Assembly (NCBI GenBank): GCA_016285075.1
Contig: JAEEQB010000009.1
Location: 31,420-95,419 of the forward strand
DNA: 64,000 nt
Reading direction: 5' to 3'
Source of the DNA: Prevotella sp.
Lineage (GTDB): Bacteria > Bacteroidota > Bacteroidia > Bacteroidales > Bacteroidaceae
Every line of letters begins with the position of its first letter. Position 1 is the stretch's first letter. Made by a program: the position numbers and the translations under genes. The notes under the pieces are model-generated. The model searched no databases. It was not told where the DNA came from and saw only the letters and a list, made by a program, of their open reading frames with translations. Shown in pieces: positions 9,375 through 17,860 of the stretch.

Positions 9375-9464
9375 AAATGTAGCATGGAAAAAGTGACAAA
9401 ACGTTTAAAAAAACTCAAATATTGTGTCACTTTTGTTTAAGTTAATGAAATTTTAGCTACATTT
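9375..9464. promoter_or_regulatory. nested inverted repeats between divergent promoters
   Basis: Two perfect inverted pairs lie one inside the other: AAATGTAGC (9375-9383) with GCTACATTT (9456-9464), and AAAAGTGACA (9389-9398) with TGTCACTTTT (9425-9434). An AAACGTTT palindrome at 9399-9406 lies between the inner arms. The outer right arm overlaps the rsmI -7 box. The layout suits a regulator serving the GH53-esterase gene. Confidence 0.45.
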
Positions 9465-9465
9465 G
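9458..9465 (+). promoter_or_regulatory. -7 box of rsmI
   Basis: TACATTTG, a TAnnTTTG match. The rsmI start codon at 9473 begins only seven bases after the box, so the transcript would be leaderless or nearly so if this is the real promoter. Confidence 0.5.
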
Positions 9466-9472
9466 TGCCCAA

Positions 9473-10201
9473 ATGGGCACGCTTTTCATCGTTCCTACTC
9501 CAGTAGGCAATCTGGAAGACATGACTTTCAGAGCCATCAGGATACTCAAGGAGGCCGACCTCGTGCTGGCTGAGGACACCCGTACGTCAGGTGTCCTGTT
9601 GAAGCATTTCGAAATACGTCCAGCGGCACTCATGTCGCATCATAAGTTCAATGAGCACGGCACCACGAACTCAGTTGTGGAACGGTTGTTGGCAGGACAG
9701 AACGTGGCACTCATCAGCGATGCAGGCACACCAGGCATCAGCGACCCGGGTTTCTTCCTGGTACGCGAGGCCGTCAGAGCTGGCATTGAGGTGCAGACAT
9801 TGCCTGGAGCCACCGCCTTTGTGCCGGCACTAGTATCCAGCGGATTGCCTTGCGACCGATTCTGCTTTGAGGGTTTCCTGCCTCAGAAGAAAGGACGTCA
9901 CACGCGTTTGGAGAGCCTTCGCAACGAGGAGCGAACGATGGTGTTCTATGAGTCACCCTTCCGTGTGGTAAAGACACTCCAGCAGTTTGCCGAGGTATTT
10001 GGCCCTGAGCGTAAGGCTAGCGTGTGCAGAGAGATATCCAAGATACACGAGGAGTCGGTACGTGGCACCCTGAGCGAACTTATCGCCCACTTTACAGAGA
10101 CACCGCCCAAGGGGGAAATCGTGTTGATAGTAAGCGGATGTGAAGCCTCCCCCACCCCTTCCAAAGAAGGTGGGAAGAAAGAGAAAGTCAAGAAATCATA
10201 A
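9473..10201 (+). CDS. rsmI: 16S rRNA (cytidine1402-2'-O)-methyltransferase
   Basis: 242 aa, close to the usual 220-290. RsmI methylates the ribose of C1402 in 16S rRNA using S-adenosylmethionine and belongs to the tetrapyrrole-methylase fold. Diagnostic stretches are LFIVPTPVGNLEDMTFRA at the N-terminus, AEDTRTSG, ALISDAGTPGISDPG and LPGATAFVPALVSSGLP. The C-terminal end is a short basic tail (KKEKVKKS). The start is fixed by the conserved MGTLFIVPTPVGN. A coiled-coil lipoprotein gene follows after 21 bases and may share the transcript. Confidence 0.95.
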   Translation: MGTLFIVPTPVGNLEDMTFRAIRILKEADLVLAEDTRTSGVLLKHFEIRPAALMSHHKFNEHGTTNSVVERLLAGQNVALISDAGTPGISDPGFFLVREAVRAGIEVQTLPGATAFVPALVSSGLPCDRFCFEGFLPQKKGRHTRLESLRNEERTMVFYESPFRVVKTLQQFAEVFGPERKASVCREISKIHEESVRGTLSELIAHFTETPPKGEIVLIVSGCEASPTPSKEGGKKEKVKKS

Positions 10202-10222
10202 ACTATAAAAACATAAAGCATT

Positions 10223-11074
10223 ATGAAGAAAATTGCATTTTTTGCAGTATGTGCCCTTGCAATCACAGGTTGTAAGGACCAACAGCCCAAGGTAGATCTT
10301 GCGGCTATTCAGCAACGTGATTCACTTGAGCAGATCATTGCCCAGAAGGACAATGAGATCAACGACATGATTGCCACCCTCGGCGACATTGAGGAGGGCT
10401 TCCGTGAGATTGACGAGGCTCAGGAGCGCGTGGCCATTGCCAAGCAGGGTGAGGGAACCAGCTCGAAGGCTCGTATCCAGGAGAACATCCAGTTCATCAA
10501 GTCGGCCATGAAGCAGAACAAAGAACTCATTGCCAAGCTGAAGCAGCAGCTGCGCGAGAGTACGTTCAACAGCGATGCGCTGAAGCGTATGATTGACAGC
10601 CTCACCCAGCAGATGGAAGAGAAAGACCGCCAGTTGGAGCAGCTGCGTGAGGAGCTCGATGCACGCGACATCCATATTGCCGAGCTTGACGAGCAGGTGG
10701 CCAACCAGAACGATGCCATCAACAATCTTGCCAACGAGAGCAGCGAGAAGACCAATGTCATCAACAATCAGGACAAGCAGCTGCACACAGCATGGTTTGT
10801 CTATGGTACCAAGGACGAGCTACGCCAGCAGAACATCCTCGACAAGCACGGCAAGGTGCTGCAGGGTAACTTCAACAAGGACTACTTTACCAAGATTGAC
10901 TACCGTGTGGACAAGGAAATCAAGTTCTACTCCAAGTCGGCCGAGATGCTTACTGCCCATCCTTCTGCCAGCTACGAGCTGACCCGTGACGCCAACAAGC
11001 AGTACAGTCTCCGCATTACCGACCCCGATGCTTTCTGGTCTACCAGTAAGTACCTCGTTGTAGTGGTGAAATAG
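10223..11074 (+). CDS. coiled-coil lipoprotein
   Basis: 283 aa. The N-terminus is a lipoprotein signal with a lipobox-like ALAITGC, giving Cys17. Residues about 30-185 are a long, charged, heptad-like coiled coil rich in Glu, Gln and Lys. A small C-terminal domain (TAWFVYGTKDELRQQNIL to KYLVVVVK) follows. It is probably anchored in the outer membrane facing the periplasm. I do not recognise an assigned function. The 21-base gap from rsmI suggests co-transcription, and a strong terminator hairpin follows at 11103. Confidence 0.75.
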   Translation: MKKIAFFAVCALAITGCKDQQPKVDLAAIQQRDSLEQIIAQKDNEINDMIATLGDIEEGFREIDEAQERVAIAKQGEGTSSKARIQENIQFIKSAMKQNKELIAKLKQQLRESTFNSDALKRMIDSLTQQMEEKDRQLEQLREELDARDIHIAELDEQVANQNDAINNLANESSEKTNVINNQDKQLHTAWFVYGTKDELRQQNILDKHGKVLQGNFNKDYFTKIDYRVDKEIKFYSKSAEMLTAHPSASYELTRDANKQYSLRITDPDAFWSTSKYLVVVVK

Positions 11075-11102
11075 TATTATCCAACTTACCCATACAAATT
11101 TA

Positions 11103-11138
11103 CGACCACGCTCCAAAGCTTCGGAGCGTGGTCGTTTT
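11103..11138 (+). terminator. rho-independent terminator
   Basis: A perfect 12-bp stem (CGACCACGCTCC with GGAGCGTGGTCG), an 8-base loop and TTTT. It lies between the convergent coiled-coil lipoprotein and PL4 lyase genes and best terminates the plus-strand unit. Confidence 0.85.
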
Positions 11139-11194
11139 GCGTATGCGGAAGTTGTAAGAAGCTACATGCTGAAACGGGGACAGCATCATCTCTC

Positions 11195-13063
11195 CTACTC
11201 ACCCTGGACCCTTTTCCCATCGACGGTGAATCGTTCTCCGTTCTTCTCAATGACGAGACGACCCCGATACAGGTGTTTCGTGGGTGTAGTGGCAGGTGTG
11301 TTGTTGGTGGTGACATCGCTGATGCCAGAGGAAACAAGTTCTCCTGCCTCCAGTTTGATGCAGTCGTACATGAATCCGCCGTTGCTGCCGTTGCCTGTCA
11401 TGGTGAGTGCAATGGTATTGGCACCCTTCTTGAGTCTTGAGGCATCGAAGTCGAGCGTCAGCAGATGGTAGCGTCCACTGTTGACAGCACTTCGATAGGT
11501 GGCAGCATCATTGAAACCTGGCTTCCATGTGCCGACCTGGGACCCATTGGCTTTCACCGTCACCGTGGAGCCATTGCCCGTGCAACCTGCCAACGATGCA
11601 GTCAGATGAGCCTTGCCGCCATAGGTCTTGTCCAGAGTGAAGGCAATGTTCCACGTGCCGTCCTTCTGCACCTGGGCGTAATACCAGTCTGTCTGCTCGT
11701 TGCTTTCACCGACGGTGAAGGTAAGGTTCTTTGGCACTTCATTCCACAGGCCATACTGGCGTTCTGCATCGCTGAAGTGGAACTCGCTGCTGCGGCGGTC
11801 GTTCTGCCCTATCATCCAAAGCATCTCAGCATATTTACGTGGAGTCCATGTGATGATTCCCAAGTCGTTGCCGCCGGCATTGACGGTGATATCGTCCTGC
11901 TCCAGCATATCGGTCACCTCGCCGGCCTTGGCGTAGGCAAAGAGATGGTATGTTCCTGGACGAACGTTATCAATGGAAAAGTCGCCGTTCGCATCGGTCA
12001 GTGTCCAGAACTGGTAGCCGCGTGTCATTTCGTAGGGGTCTTTACCCTTCTCTTGCGCCAGCACGATGCGCACGCTGTCGTTGCGTTGGCCTGTAGTGAC
12101 GCTGAGGTGACCTTTCACGGTGCCACGCTCGCGAGGATAAAGCTTGTTCTCAAACCACTGATAGGGCCAAGACTCAGCCTCCTTGACAGCCTGGTTGCGG
12201 GCAGAGCTGACAGGATTCTTGCTATAGGTGGTGCAGATGAGAAACGGCCCGTAAAGCTTCTGTTCCCCTTCGTCCAGCACCATTGCCTGACCGCCGAAGT
12301 GCTCGCCTTGCAGCATCTGTATGGTGATGGGCGACTTGCTGGTGGCGTGAACCGTCAGCTCCTGGCGTTCACAGCCTCCATTGATCCACTCGTAACTGAC
12401 AGGGATATTGTAGAGGCCATAGTAAGTATTGTCGCGCAAACCGTGCAGCGTGTCGCGCTCCACGTAGTTCGCCCAGTTGTACTTGGTGTAGATGCTGCCG
12501 TCGGCCAATCTGTAGGTGGCATCCTGGATGGTGTTCTCCTCCTTCTCGGCTGTGGCCATTTCGCTGTTCGAAGGAATGCGTCCGTTCATACGCCAGTCCA
12601 CGTAGCCATTCAACATGGTTTCAGCGAGACGGGAGCACACACGAGCCTCCTTGATGGGCTCTGAGGCCGACGTTGCCGTACCCGTTGCAACGACATAGGT
12701 ATAGATGCCCGGCACACCTTTGCGCATGATGAAGCCCTGTTCGAAGATGGTGTTGCCCGATGTGGCACTGTAGAGCACTTCGCAATGCTCGGCCGTCTGC
12801 TTGATGACAGTCACCTTCGATGGGCTCAGACCTTTGTTGCCTTGCGCTGTCGTATAGTCGAAATAAATGCCGTTGCTGGCCAGAAACTCGGTGCCCTTGC
12901 GTTGTAGTGAGCTGACACGCCCGCTGCTGTTGATGGTGATGCTCCATGTGCCATCGGTCATCTTCGTGGTCATACCGCTGACCGACATCGTTAAATCGCC
13001 GTCGGCAGCCATTGCGGCTGCCGACAGTATAAAGGAACAAATGGTTAAAAATATGATTCTCAT
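11195..13063 (-). CDS. rhamnogalacturonan endolyase (PL4-like)
   Basis: 622 aa with a signal peptide (cleavage near AAAMA). It matches the three-part layout of PL4 lyases: catalytic beta-sandwich (residues about 25-320), a fibronectin-III-like domain (about 325-410, GTVKGHLSV to NVRPGTYHLFAYA) and a carbohydrate-binding-like jelly roll (about 420-590). The lysine in YTKYNWANY and the histidine in LQGEHFGG sit where the catalytic Lys and His of fungal RGL4 are expected. It cleaves the rhamnogalacturonan-I backbone by beta-elimination. The last 30 residues (LVIEKNGERFTVDGKRV) resemble a short type IX-like tail. It is second in a two-gene unit, 4 bases after its partner. Confidence 0.85.
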   Translation of the reverse strand: MRIIFLTICSFILSAAAMAADGDLTMSVSGMTTKMTDGTWSITINSSGRVSSLQRKGTEFLASNGIYFDYTTAQGNKGLSPSKVTVIKQTAEHCEVLYSATSGNTIFEQGFIMRKGVPGIYTYVVATGTATSASEPIKEARVCSRLAETMLNGYVDWRMNGRIPSNSEMATAEKEENTIQDATYRLADGSIYTKYNWANYVERDTLHGLRDNTYYGLYNIPVSYEWINGGCERQELTVHATSKSPITIQMLQGEHFGGQAMVLDEGEQKLYGPFLICTTYSKNPVSSARNQAVKEAESWPYQWFENKLYPRERGTVKGHLSVTTGQRNDSVRIVLAQEKGKDPYEMTRGYQFWTLTDANGDFSIDNVRPGTYHLFAYAKAGEVTDMLEQDDITVNAGGNDLGIITWTPRKYAEMLWMIGQNDRRSSEFHFSDAERQYGLWNEVPKNLTFTVGESNEQTDWYYAQVQKDGTWNIAFTLDKTYGGKAHLTASLAGCTGNGSTVTVKANGSQVGTWKPGFNDAATYRSAVNSGRYHLLTLDFDASRLKKGANTIALTMTGNGSNGGFMYDCIKLEAGELVSSGISDVTTNNTPATTPTKHLYRGRLVIEKNGERFTVDGKRVQGE

Positions 13064-13067
13064 AATG

Positions 13068-14795
13068 TTACTTCACTTGCTGACCGATGGCATTGAAGAT
13101 ACCGTTGGCAGTCTCAATGAGAACCTGACCGTTCTTGGCGACCTTGCGGATGACGGACTTCAGGGCGGCCTTGGTCTCAATGATACCATCAGGATCCTCA
13201 GGTGCATCGGTAGAAGCATAGATAATGATAACATCCAGTCCCTGGTTGCCATTGCCTCCAGCCTTCAGCGTGATGTCAGTGGCCTCGGTGATGGTCAGCA
13301 GATCGCTCTCAACCTCCGTCCAGTTGGTGGCAGTAGCCGAAAGGTAAATCTCGTTGTCCTCACCTTCGCCCTTCGACAGTGTGCAAATGTAGCTTGGGGT
13401 CTTCTCGGCATCGAAGAGCACGGCACGAATCTTGTAGGTGCCGGGCTGCAGCGTCACCAGCTTGGTGTCTTCTGTAACATAGGCAGCCTTACCCATAGAG
13501 GAACGAATCTCGGCATTACCGCTTGTGCAGAGAACAGCACCTGCAATATCCTCACCCTCAGAGAGGTAGACACAACCCTCGTAGGCAGTCTTCTTGTAGC
13601 TGACGGCAAAGGTTGTGTCGCCCTTCAGTTCAAAAGTCTCCTTAAACTCCGTGCCCTTAGTTCCATGAGTGTATACATTGCCACTGGCATCGGCAAGCCA
13701 ATACGGATAAGCCACCTTCACGCTTGAGCCGGTCACATCAGGAGTCAAGGGAACAAGTTCCTTCAGCACAACAGCATTGTCATCTTCAGTGTAGGCTGCT
13801 ACCACGTTGTAGTTACACGGAAGCTTCGGCTGGGCTTTTTCAATGTTCACAGTCTTCAGCAGACAGTTGCTGAAACGGAAAGTAATGTCACCGGGAGTCA
13901 CAACCTCGAACTTAAAGTTAGCGTATTTAGAATCCAACTGTATAGAGTCTTTCACTCCCGTCGAAGCCTCGAACCCTTCAGGAGCAATGGCAGCGCCGTT
14001 CAAAGCCTGAATACACGTGAACTTCGATGAGGAAGCCTTCGTAGCACGGTTGGCGTTGAAGATGATAACATCACCCTCCTCACAATCGGGAATAGTCATA
14101 AACTGGTTGTTGCCGTTGAAACAGATCAGGTCCTTGTACGAGCCCTCGGTGTCACCAACATAGAACACCTTGTTGCCGAACTTGAAGAGCAGGTCCTCGG
14201 TCATGGGCAGGGCGGTTCCGTCGGGAAGCATAATCTCCTCATAGTCGCGTGCAGGCACATAGAAGCGGTGAGTGGTTGCGTCATTCTTCTGGATGTCCAT
14301 AAATTTGGTTACATCCTCATTCTCACTGCCAGCAACATTGGTGGAAGCCTCAGCAACAATCTGTGCGGCAGAAGCCTCGTCAATAATGAATGTCCACGAC
14401 ATCTTGCGCTCAGCGCCACGGGTCTTGAAGTTCAGTGCATAGCCTCCTTCGGCAGCCAGTTCGGCTCCGTCAACCTTCACTGAGGTAATCTTCAGCGTGT
14501 AGTCAGTAGAAGGCTGCAGTTCGAACTCAGCCACATCAAAGGTCACACCAGCAGCAAAAGTTCCCTCGACACCATCGAACTCATTGTCGTTGAAACTGCC
14601 GGCCAGTACAAATGTAGTGGCGCTTGGGTCCTCAACACCAGCGACGTTGGGGAAAGTCACTGTGATTTTCCCATTGGCGGGATTGATCTTCTTGCCGTCA
14701 GCAATACTGAACTTGATGTCACCCAACACTACCTGAGCAATAGTAGTCAGGCAGAAAAAGAAAGCCATAAAGGCGAGCGTAAAAAGTTTCTTCAT
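13068..14795 (-). CDS. secreted multidomain protein, partner of the PL4 lyase
   Basis: 575 aa with a signal peptide (cleavage near TTIAQ). It starts with an Ig-like domain (residues about 25-125). Beta-rich segments follow, ending in a carbohydrate-binding-like stretch (about 400-535, LQPGTYKIRAVLFD to GLDVIIIYAS). The tail GQVLIETANGIFNAIGQQV resembles the short C-terminal signals on many Prevotella secreted proteins. I do not recognise a catalytic domain. Because the PL4 gene follows after 4 bases, it may bind the same pectic substrate, but that is inference from position only. Confidence 0.65.
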   Translation of the reverse strand: MKKLFTLAFMAFFFCLTTIAQVVLGDIKFSIADGKKINPANGKITVTFPNVAGVEDPSATTFVLAGSFNDNEFDGVEGTFAAGVTFDVAEFELQPSTDYTLKITSVKVDGAELAAEGGYALNFKTRGAERKMSWTFIIDEASAAQIVAEASTNVAGSENEDVTKFMDIQKNDATTHRFYVPARDYEEIMLPDGTALPMTEDLLFKFGNKVFYVGDTEGSYKDLICFNGNNQFMTIPDCEEGDVIIFNANRATKASSSKFTCIQALNGAAIAPEGFEASTGVKDSIQLDSKYANFKFEVVTPGDITFRFSNCLLKTVNIEKAQPKLPCNYNVVAAYTEDDNAVVLKELVPLTPDVTGSSVKVAYPYWLADASGNVYTHGTKGTEFKETFELKGDTTFAVSYKKTAYEGCVYLSEGEDIAGAVLCTSGNAEIRSSMGKAAYVTEDTKLVTLQPGTYKIRAVLFDAEKTPSYICTLSKGEGEDNEIYLSATATNWTEVESDLLTITEATDITLKAGGNGNQGLDVIIIYASTDAPEDPDGIIETKAALKSVIRKVAKNGQVLIETANGIFNAIGQQVK

Positions 14796-14875
14796 AAACT
14801 AAGTTGTTTTTTTGATTTATAGATCGTTTATCATTTGTCATTTAGAACACAGGAAGCTCTCTCCATAACGCGATG

Positions 14876-14883
14876 CAAAAGTA
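14876..14883 (-). promoter_or_regulatory. -7 box of the secreted-protein/PL4 unit
   Basis: The minus strand reads TACTTTTG, a TAnnTTTG match, about 80 bases before the start codon at 14795. The leader contains TTTATCATTTGTCATTT (about 14827-14843), part of a heptad repeat also seen at 27064-27091. Confidence 0.5.
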
Positions 14884-15296
14884 AGCAAAAAAAACCATAT
14901 CCCTGTCTAAAGCCCGCCGTTTTTTATTGAAATTAACATTATCAGAACAAGCAGCAAAGTCTCTATGCACTCAAGGGTACAATACTCTCGCAAAACGAAG
15001 GAAGGAGAAAATGCCAAATAGATGCATCTTGACCAGGTGCAGACGACCTCACCTTCTAGAGACCCAGCCTCGGAATCCTGACCGTTGAATGCCAGAAGGA
15101 CAACTCCGATTGACAGTGATAGTTAGAAAAGCAATCCCTACACGTCAAAAAACGTGTAGGGAAAGATTCTCCAAAAGATGAACGAATCACCAAACAAATT
15201 CCTGATCAGGCATTGGACACCTGTTCATGTCTTCCTTAAATCGCACTGTGGATGAGATAAAGACCTCTGGATGAGTATGGTTAGTATCAAACTCAG
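14884..15296. other. non-coding stretch with one perfect hairpin
   Basis: No convincing reading frame on either strand. The only structure is a perfect 10-bp stem with a 6-base loop at 15136-15161 (CCCTACACGT and ACGTGTAGGG). It lies beyond the end of the tolC-like gene, so it may end that transcript, but the T-run after it on the minus strand is weak. Confidence 0.5.
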
Positions 15297-16655
15297 TCAG
15301 AACTCGAGATCCTTGCCGCGGTAGAACTGGATGAGGGCGTGCTGATAGATGTTCTCGTAGCGTGCCTGAACGAGGTCGGACTCAGCCTTGAGGTAGTTGT
15401 TCTTCGACTCGTTGAACTCGGTGATGGTAGCTTTTCCGTTCTCGTACTTCGCCTGGGTGAGTTTGAAGGCGTCACTGCTGCTTTGGACAGCCTGCTCGGA
15501 GGCCTTCTCCTTGGCTTGGGCGTTCTGTGCATTGTAATAGACCTGCTGAATATCCTTGTAGAGCGTCTTCTTGGTGTTGTCGAGTGTGAGCTGGGCATTT
15601 TCCTGCTCGATACGGGCATTGCGTATATTGTTGCGCGTTGAGAAACGGTTAAAGATAGGTACACTCAAATTCAGACCGATGTACTGCGAGAAATTGTTTT
15701 TCAGCTGTTTGCCAAAGGCATCGGACTTAAAGCCACTGGTGGTGTAGTAGTTGGTTCCGAGGCCGCCGCTGAGCGATAGCGTGGGCAGATTGCCTGCCTG
15801 GGCAATCTTGATGCTGTGATCAGTGCCTTTGAGACGGAGCTGCTGTGCGGCTATTTCGGGCTTGATACCAAGGGCGTCGGCATAGATGATGTCGGGAGTA
15901 AGTGCAGAAAGTTCCATTAATGTGGACTCGCTCTTGATGTCGGGCTCAATGATGGAAAAACCTTCGGGCGAAGGCAGTTCGAGCAGCTGGGTGAGAGTGA
16001 GAATGGCCAGTCGGGTGTTGTTGTCGGCCTGAGTGGCGGTGAGGGTGCTGTTGGCAAGTGTAGCACGCTGCTGAGACAGTTCTGCCTCAGAGGCCTTGCC
16101 GTTAGCAACGAGTGCCTGCAGGCGAGCAACCTGGTCTGAGTCGATGGAAACTTGTCGTCTGGCCACTTCGCCCATCTCCATGTTGTAGAGAATCTGTACG
16201 TAGGCCTGTGCCACCTCCATACGGATGTCGTTCTTCGCCTTTTCCAAGTCAGCGGTGGCAGCCTCGAGGTTAAGCTGGTTCAGCTTGATCTGGTTAGGGA
16301 TCTGGAAGCCTGTAAAAATGGGGATACTCGAGCCGAGTGAGAGGCTGGTTGACGAGGTATTGGTGTTGGTGTAAGTGTTTTGAGCGGTAAGGCCACGTCC
16401 GAAGGAGAAATTCTGGCCGACGGAGCCGCTAAGATCAGGCAGTCGGGAGTTCTTGGCGGTGGAGAGTTGGATTTCCTGCTGCCGGCAATGGTTCTGCTGC
16501 TGCTTGATGCTGATGTTATGCTCTACGGCGTAGTCGCAACACTCGCGGAGACTCCAATGGCGCTCGACAACGGCGGTACTGTCGCCTGCGGAGAAGGCAG
16601 GGAGGGGGAAAGTGAAGGCTGCTGTGACACAGCAACATAAGATAACGTTTTTCAT
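15297..16655 (-). CDS. TolC-family outer-membrane efflux protein
   Basis: 452 aa, the usual TolC-family size, with a signal peptide (cleavage near PAFSAG). Two long helical repeats characteristic of outer-membrane efflux channels are visible (WSLRECCDYAVEHNISIKQQ; later IAQAGNLPTLSLSGGLGTNY and SVPIFNRFSTRNNIRNA). It closes an operon encoding ABC ATPase, two MacB-like permeases and a MacA-like adaptor, so it is probably the exit duct of that pump. Its start codon abuts a tandem copy of the adaptor's 3' end. Confidence 0.9.
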   Translation of the reverse strand: MKNVILCCCVTAAFTFPLPAFSAGDSTAVVERHWSLRECCDYAVEHNISIKQQQNHCRQQEIQLSTAKNSRLPDLSGSVGQNFSFGRGLTAQNTYTNTNTSSTSLSLGSSIPIFTGFQIPNQIKLNQLNLEAATADLEKAKNDIRMEVAQAYVQILYNMEMGEVARRQVSIDSDQVARLQALVANGKASEAELSQQRATLANSTLTATQADNNTRLAILTLTQLLELPSPEGFSIIEPDIKSESTLMELSALTPDIIYADALGIKPEIAAQQLRLKGTDHSIKIAQAGNLPTLSLSGGLGTNYYTTSGFKSDAFGKQLKNNFSQYIGLNLSVPIFNRFSTRNNIRNARIEQENAQLTLDNTKKTLYKDIQQVYYNAQNAQAKEKASEQAVQSSSDAFKLTQAKYENGKATITEFNESKNNYLKAESDLVQARYENIYQHALIQFYRGKDLEF

Positions 16656-16738
16656 AAGGCTCTACTCTTTAGAATCGTCGTCGATGATGATGGTCATAAG
16701 GCTTTACTCTTTGGTATCCTCGTCGGTGATGATTTCAG
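16655..16738 (-). repeat. 42-bp tandem duplication of the adaptor gene's stop-codon region
   Basis: Two imperfect 42-bp units lie at 16697-16738 and 16655-16696. Each contains a run of Asp/Thr codons, a Lys-Glu pair, a stop codon, then CCTTATG. The upstream unit ends the adaptor gene. The second forms an 11-codon frame (MTIIIDDDSKE, 16662-16697) whose end leads into the tolC start. The effect is to duplicate the stop/start junction. Confidence 0.75.
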
Positions 16739-17819
16739 GGCCGCGCACCTTGTCCTTCACCGTGATGCCCTTCTTGATCTCAATGTTCACGCCGTCGCTG
16801 AGGCCGGTCTCAACGTACCTACGCTCGTACTGTTTCTCCTTCCCCTCGCCCTTGATGACGTAGACGAATGTGGAGTCACCGCTGAACTCAATGGCGCTCT
16901 CTGGAACGCTGAGCACCTTGTCGGCATGAGCCAGTACTATCTCGGCATTGGCACTATAGCCCGAGCGGATCTTACCACCCTCGGCGAGTTTCACGGCTGC
17001 CTTGATTTCAAACTGGTTGGCTCCGTTGCTTTCAATCGCCTTTGGCGAAATATACTCCAGGTTGGCATCGAACTTCAGATCCTGCAATGCGCCGATGGTT
17101 ATCTTCATGGGCATACTGATGACCAGCTGCCCCACCTCGGTCTCGTCGATGTTTCCACGGAAAATGAGTTCGTTCATGTTGGCCACCGTGGCAATGGTGG
17201 TACCGTCGTTGAATGTATTGCTAAGGATAACACTGTTACCCACCTTCACGGGTATATCAAGGATGACACCGCTGATGGTGGAACGAATCAGGGTTGAAGA
17301 CGCCTTGGCGTTGGACTTGCTTACGCCGTCGCGCACCACCTCAAGGGCGTCCTGGGCGGCTGTTCTTTCGTGCTTGGCCTGCTGCAGGTTGATTTTGCTC
17401 TTGTCGTACTCGTCGTCGCTTACGAGTTTTTGCTCGTGCAGGTTCTCCATACGCTTGTAGTCAACCTCAGCCTGCTTCAGGTTGATGTCGGCGAGGCGCA
17501 CGCGCATCTCGGCGCTTGAGAGCTGGCTCATGTCGGGAATGACCTTCACCTTGGCAATGACGTCACCTACGTTGACATGGTCGCCAGGCTCCTTCAGCAG
17601 CTCAGAGATGATGCCCGAGATCTGCGGCTTGATATTGACCTCGTTCCTCGGTTCGATCTTACCGGTGATGATGGTGGTTTTCTGGATGCTGTCCACCGTC
17701 GGTGTGAATTCGTTGTAGACAACTTCCTTGGGCTGGCTCTTCTGCCAGAGGAACACGAACGTTCCGATGAAAATGGCGGCAATGACAGCTGCCACAATCA
17801 GCTTGATGTACTTCTTCAT
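16704..17819 (-). CDS. MacA/HlyD-like periplasmic adaptor of an efflux pump
   Basis: 371 aa from the ATG at 17819. The frame extends upstream to 17858, but MKKYIKLIVAAVIAAIFIG is the natural membrane anchor. After the anchor come a biotinyl-lipoyl-like region (GKIEPRNEVNIKPQISGII), an alpha-hairpin (about residues 100-165) and beta-barrel domains. The protein joins the inner-membrane ABC permeases to the TolC-like duct. It lies between the second permease and tolC genes. The acidic C-terminus (EIITDEDTKE) is copied downstream in a 42-bp tandem repeat. Confidence 0.88.
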   Translation of the reverse strand: MKKYIKLIVAAVIAAIFIGTFVFLWQKSQPKEVVYNEFTPTVDSIQKTTIITGKIEPRNEVNIKPQISGIISELLKEPGDHVNVGDVIAKVKVIPDMSQLSSAEMRVRLADINLKQAEVDYKRMENLHEQKLVSDDEYDKSKINLQQAKHERTAAQDALEVVRDGVSKSNAKASSTLIRSTISGVILDIPVKVGNSVILSNTFNDGTTIATVANMNELIFRGNIDETEVGQLVISMPMKITIGALQDLKFDANLEYISPKAIESNGANQFEIKAAVKLAEGGKIRSGYSANAEIVLAHADKVLSVPESAIEFSGDSTFVYVIKGEGKEKQYERRYVETGLSDGVNIEIKKGITVKDKVRGPEIITDEDTKE

Positions 17820-17860
17820 ACTATTTTTATGTTTATTGTTTTCTTTAATTGAAATCATTC

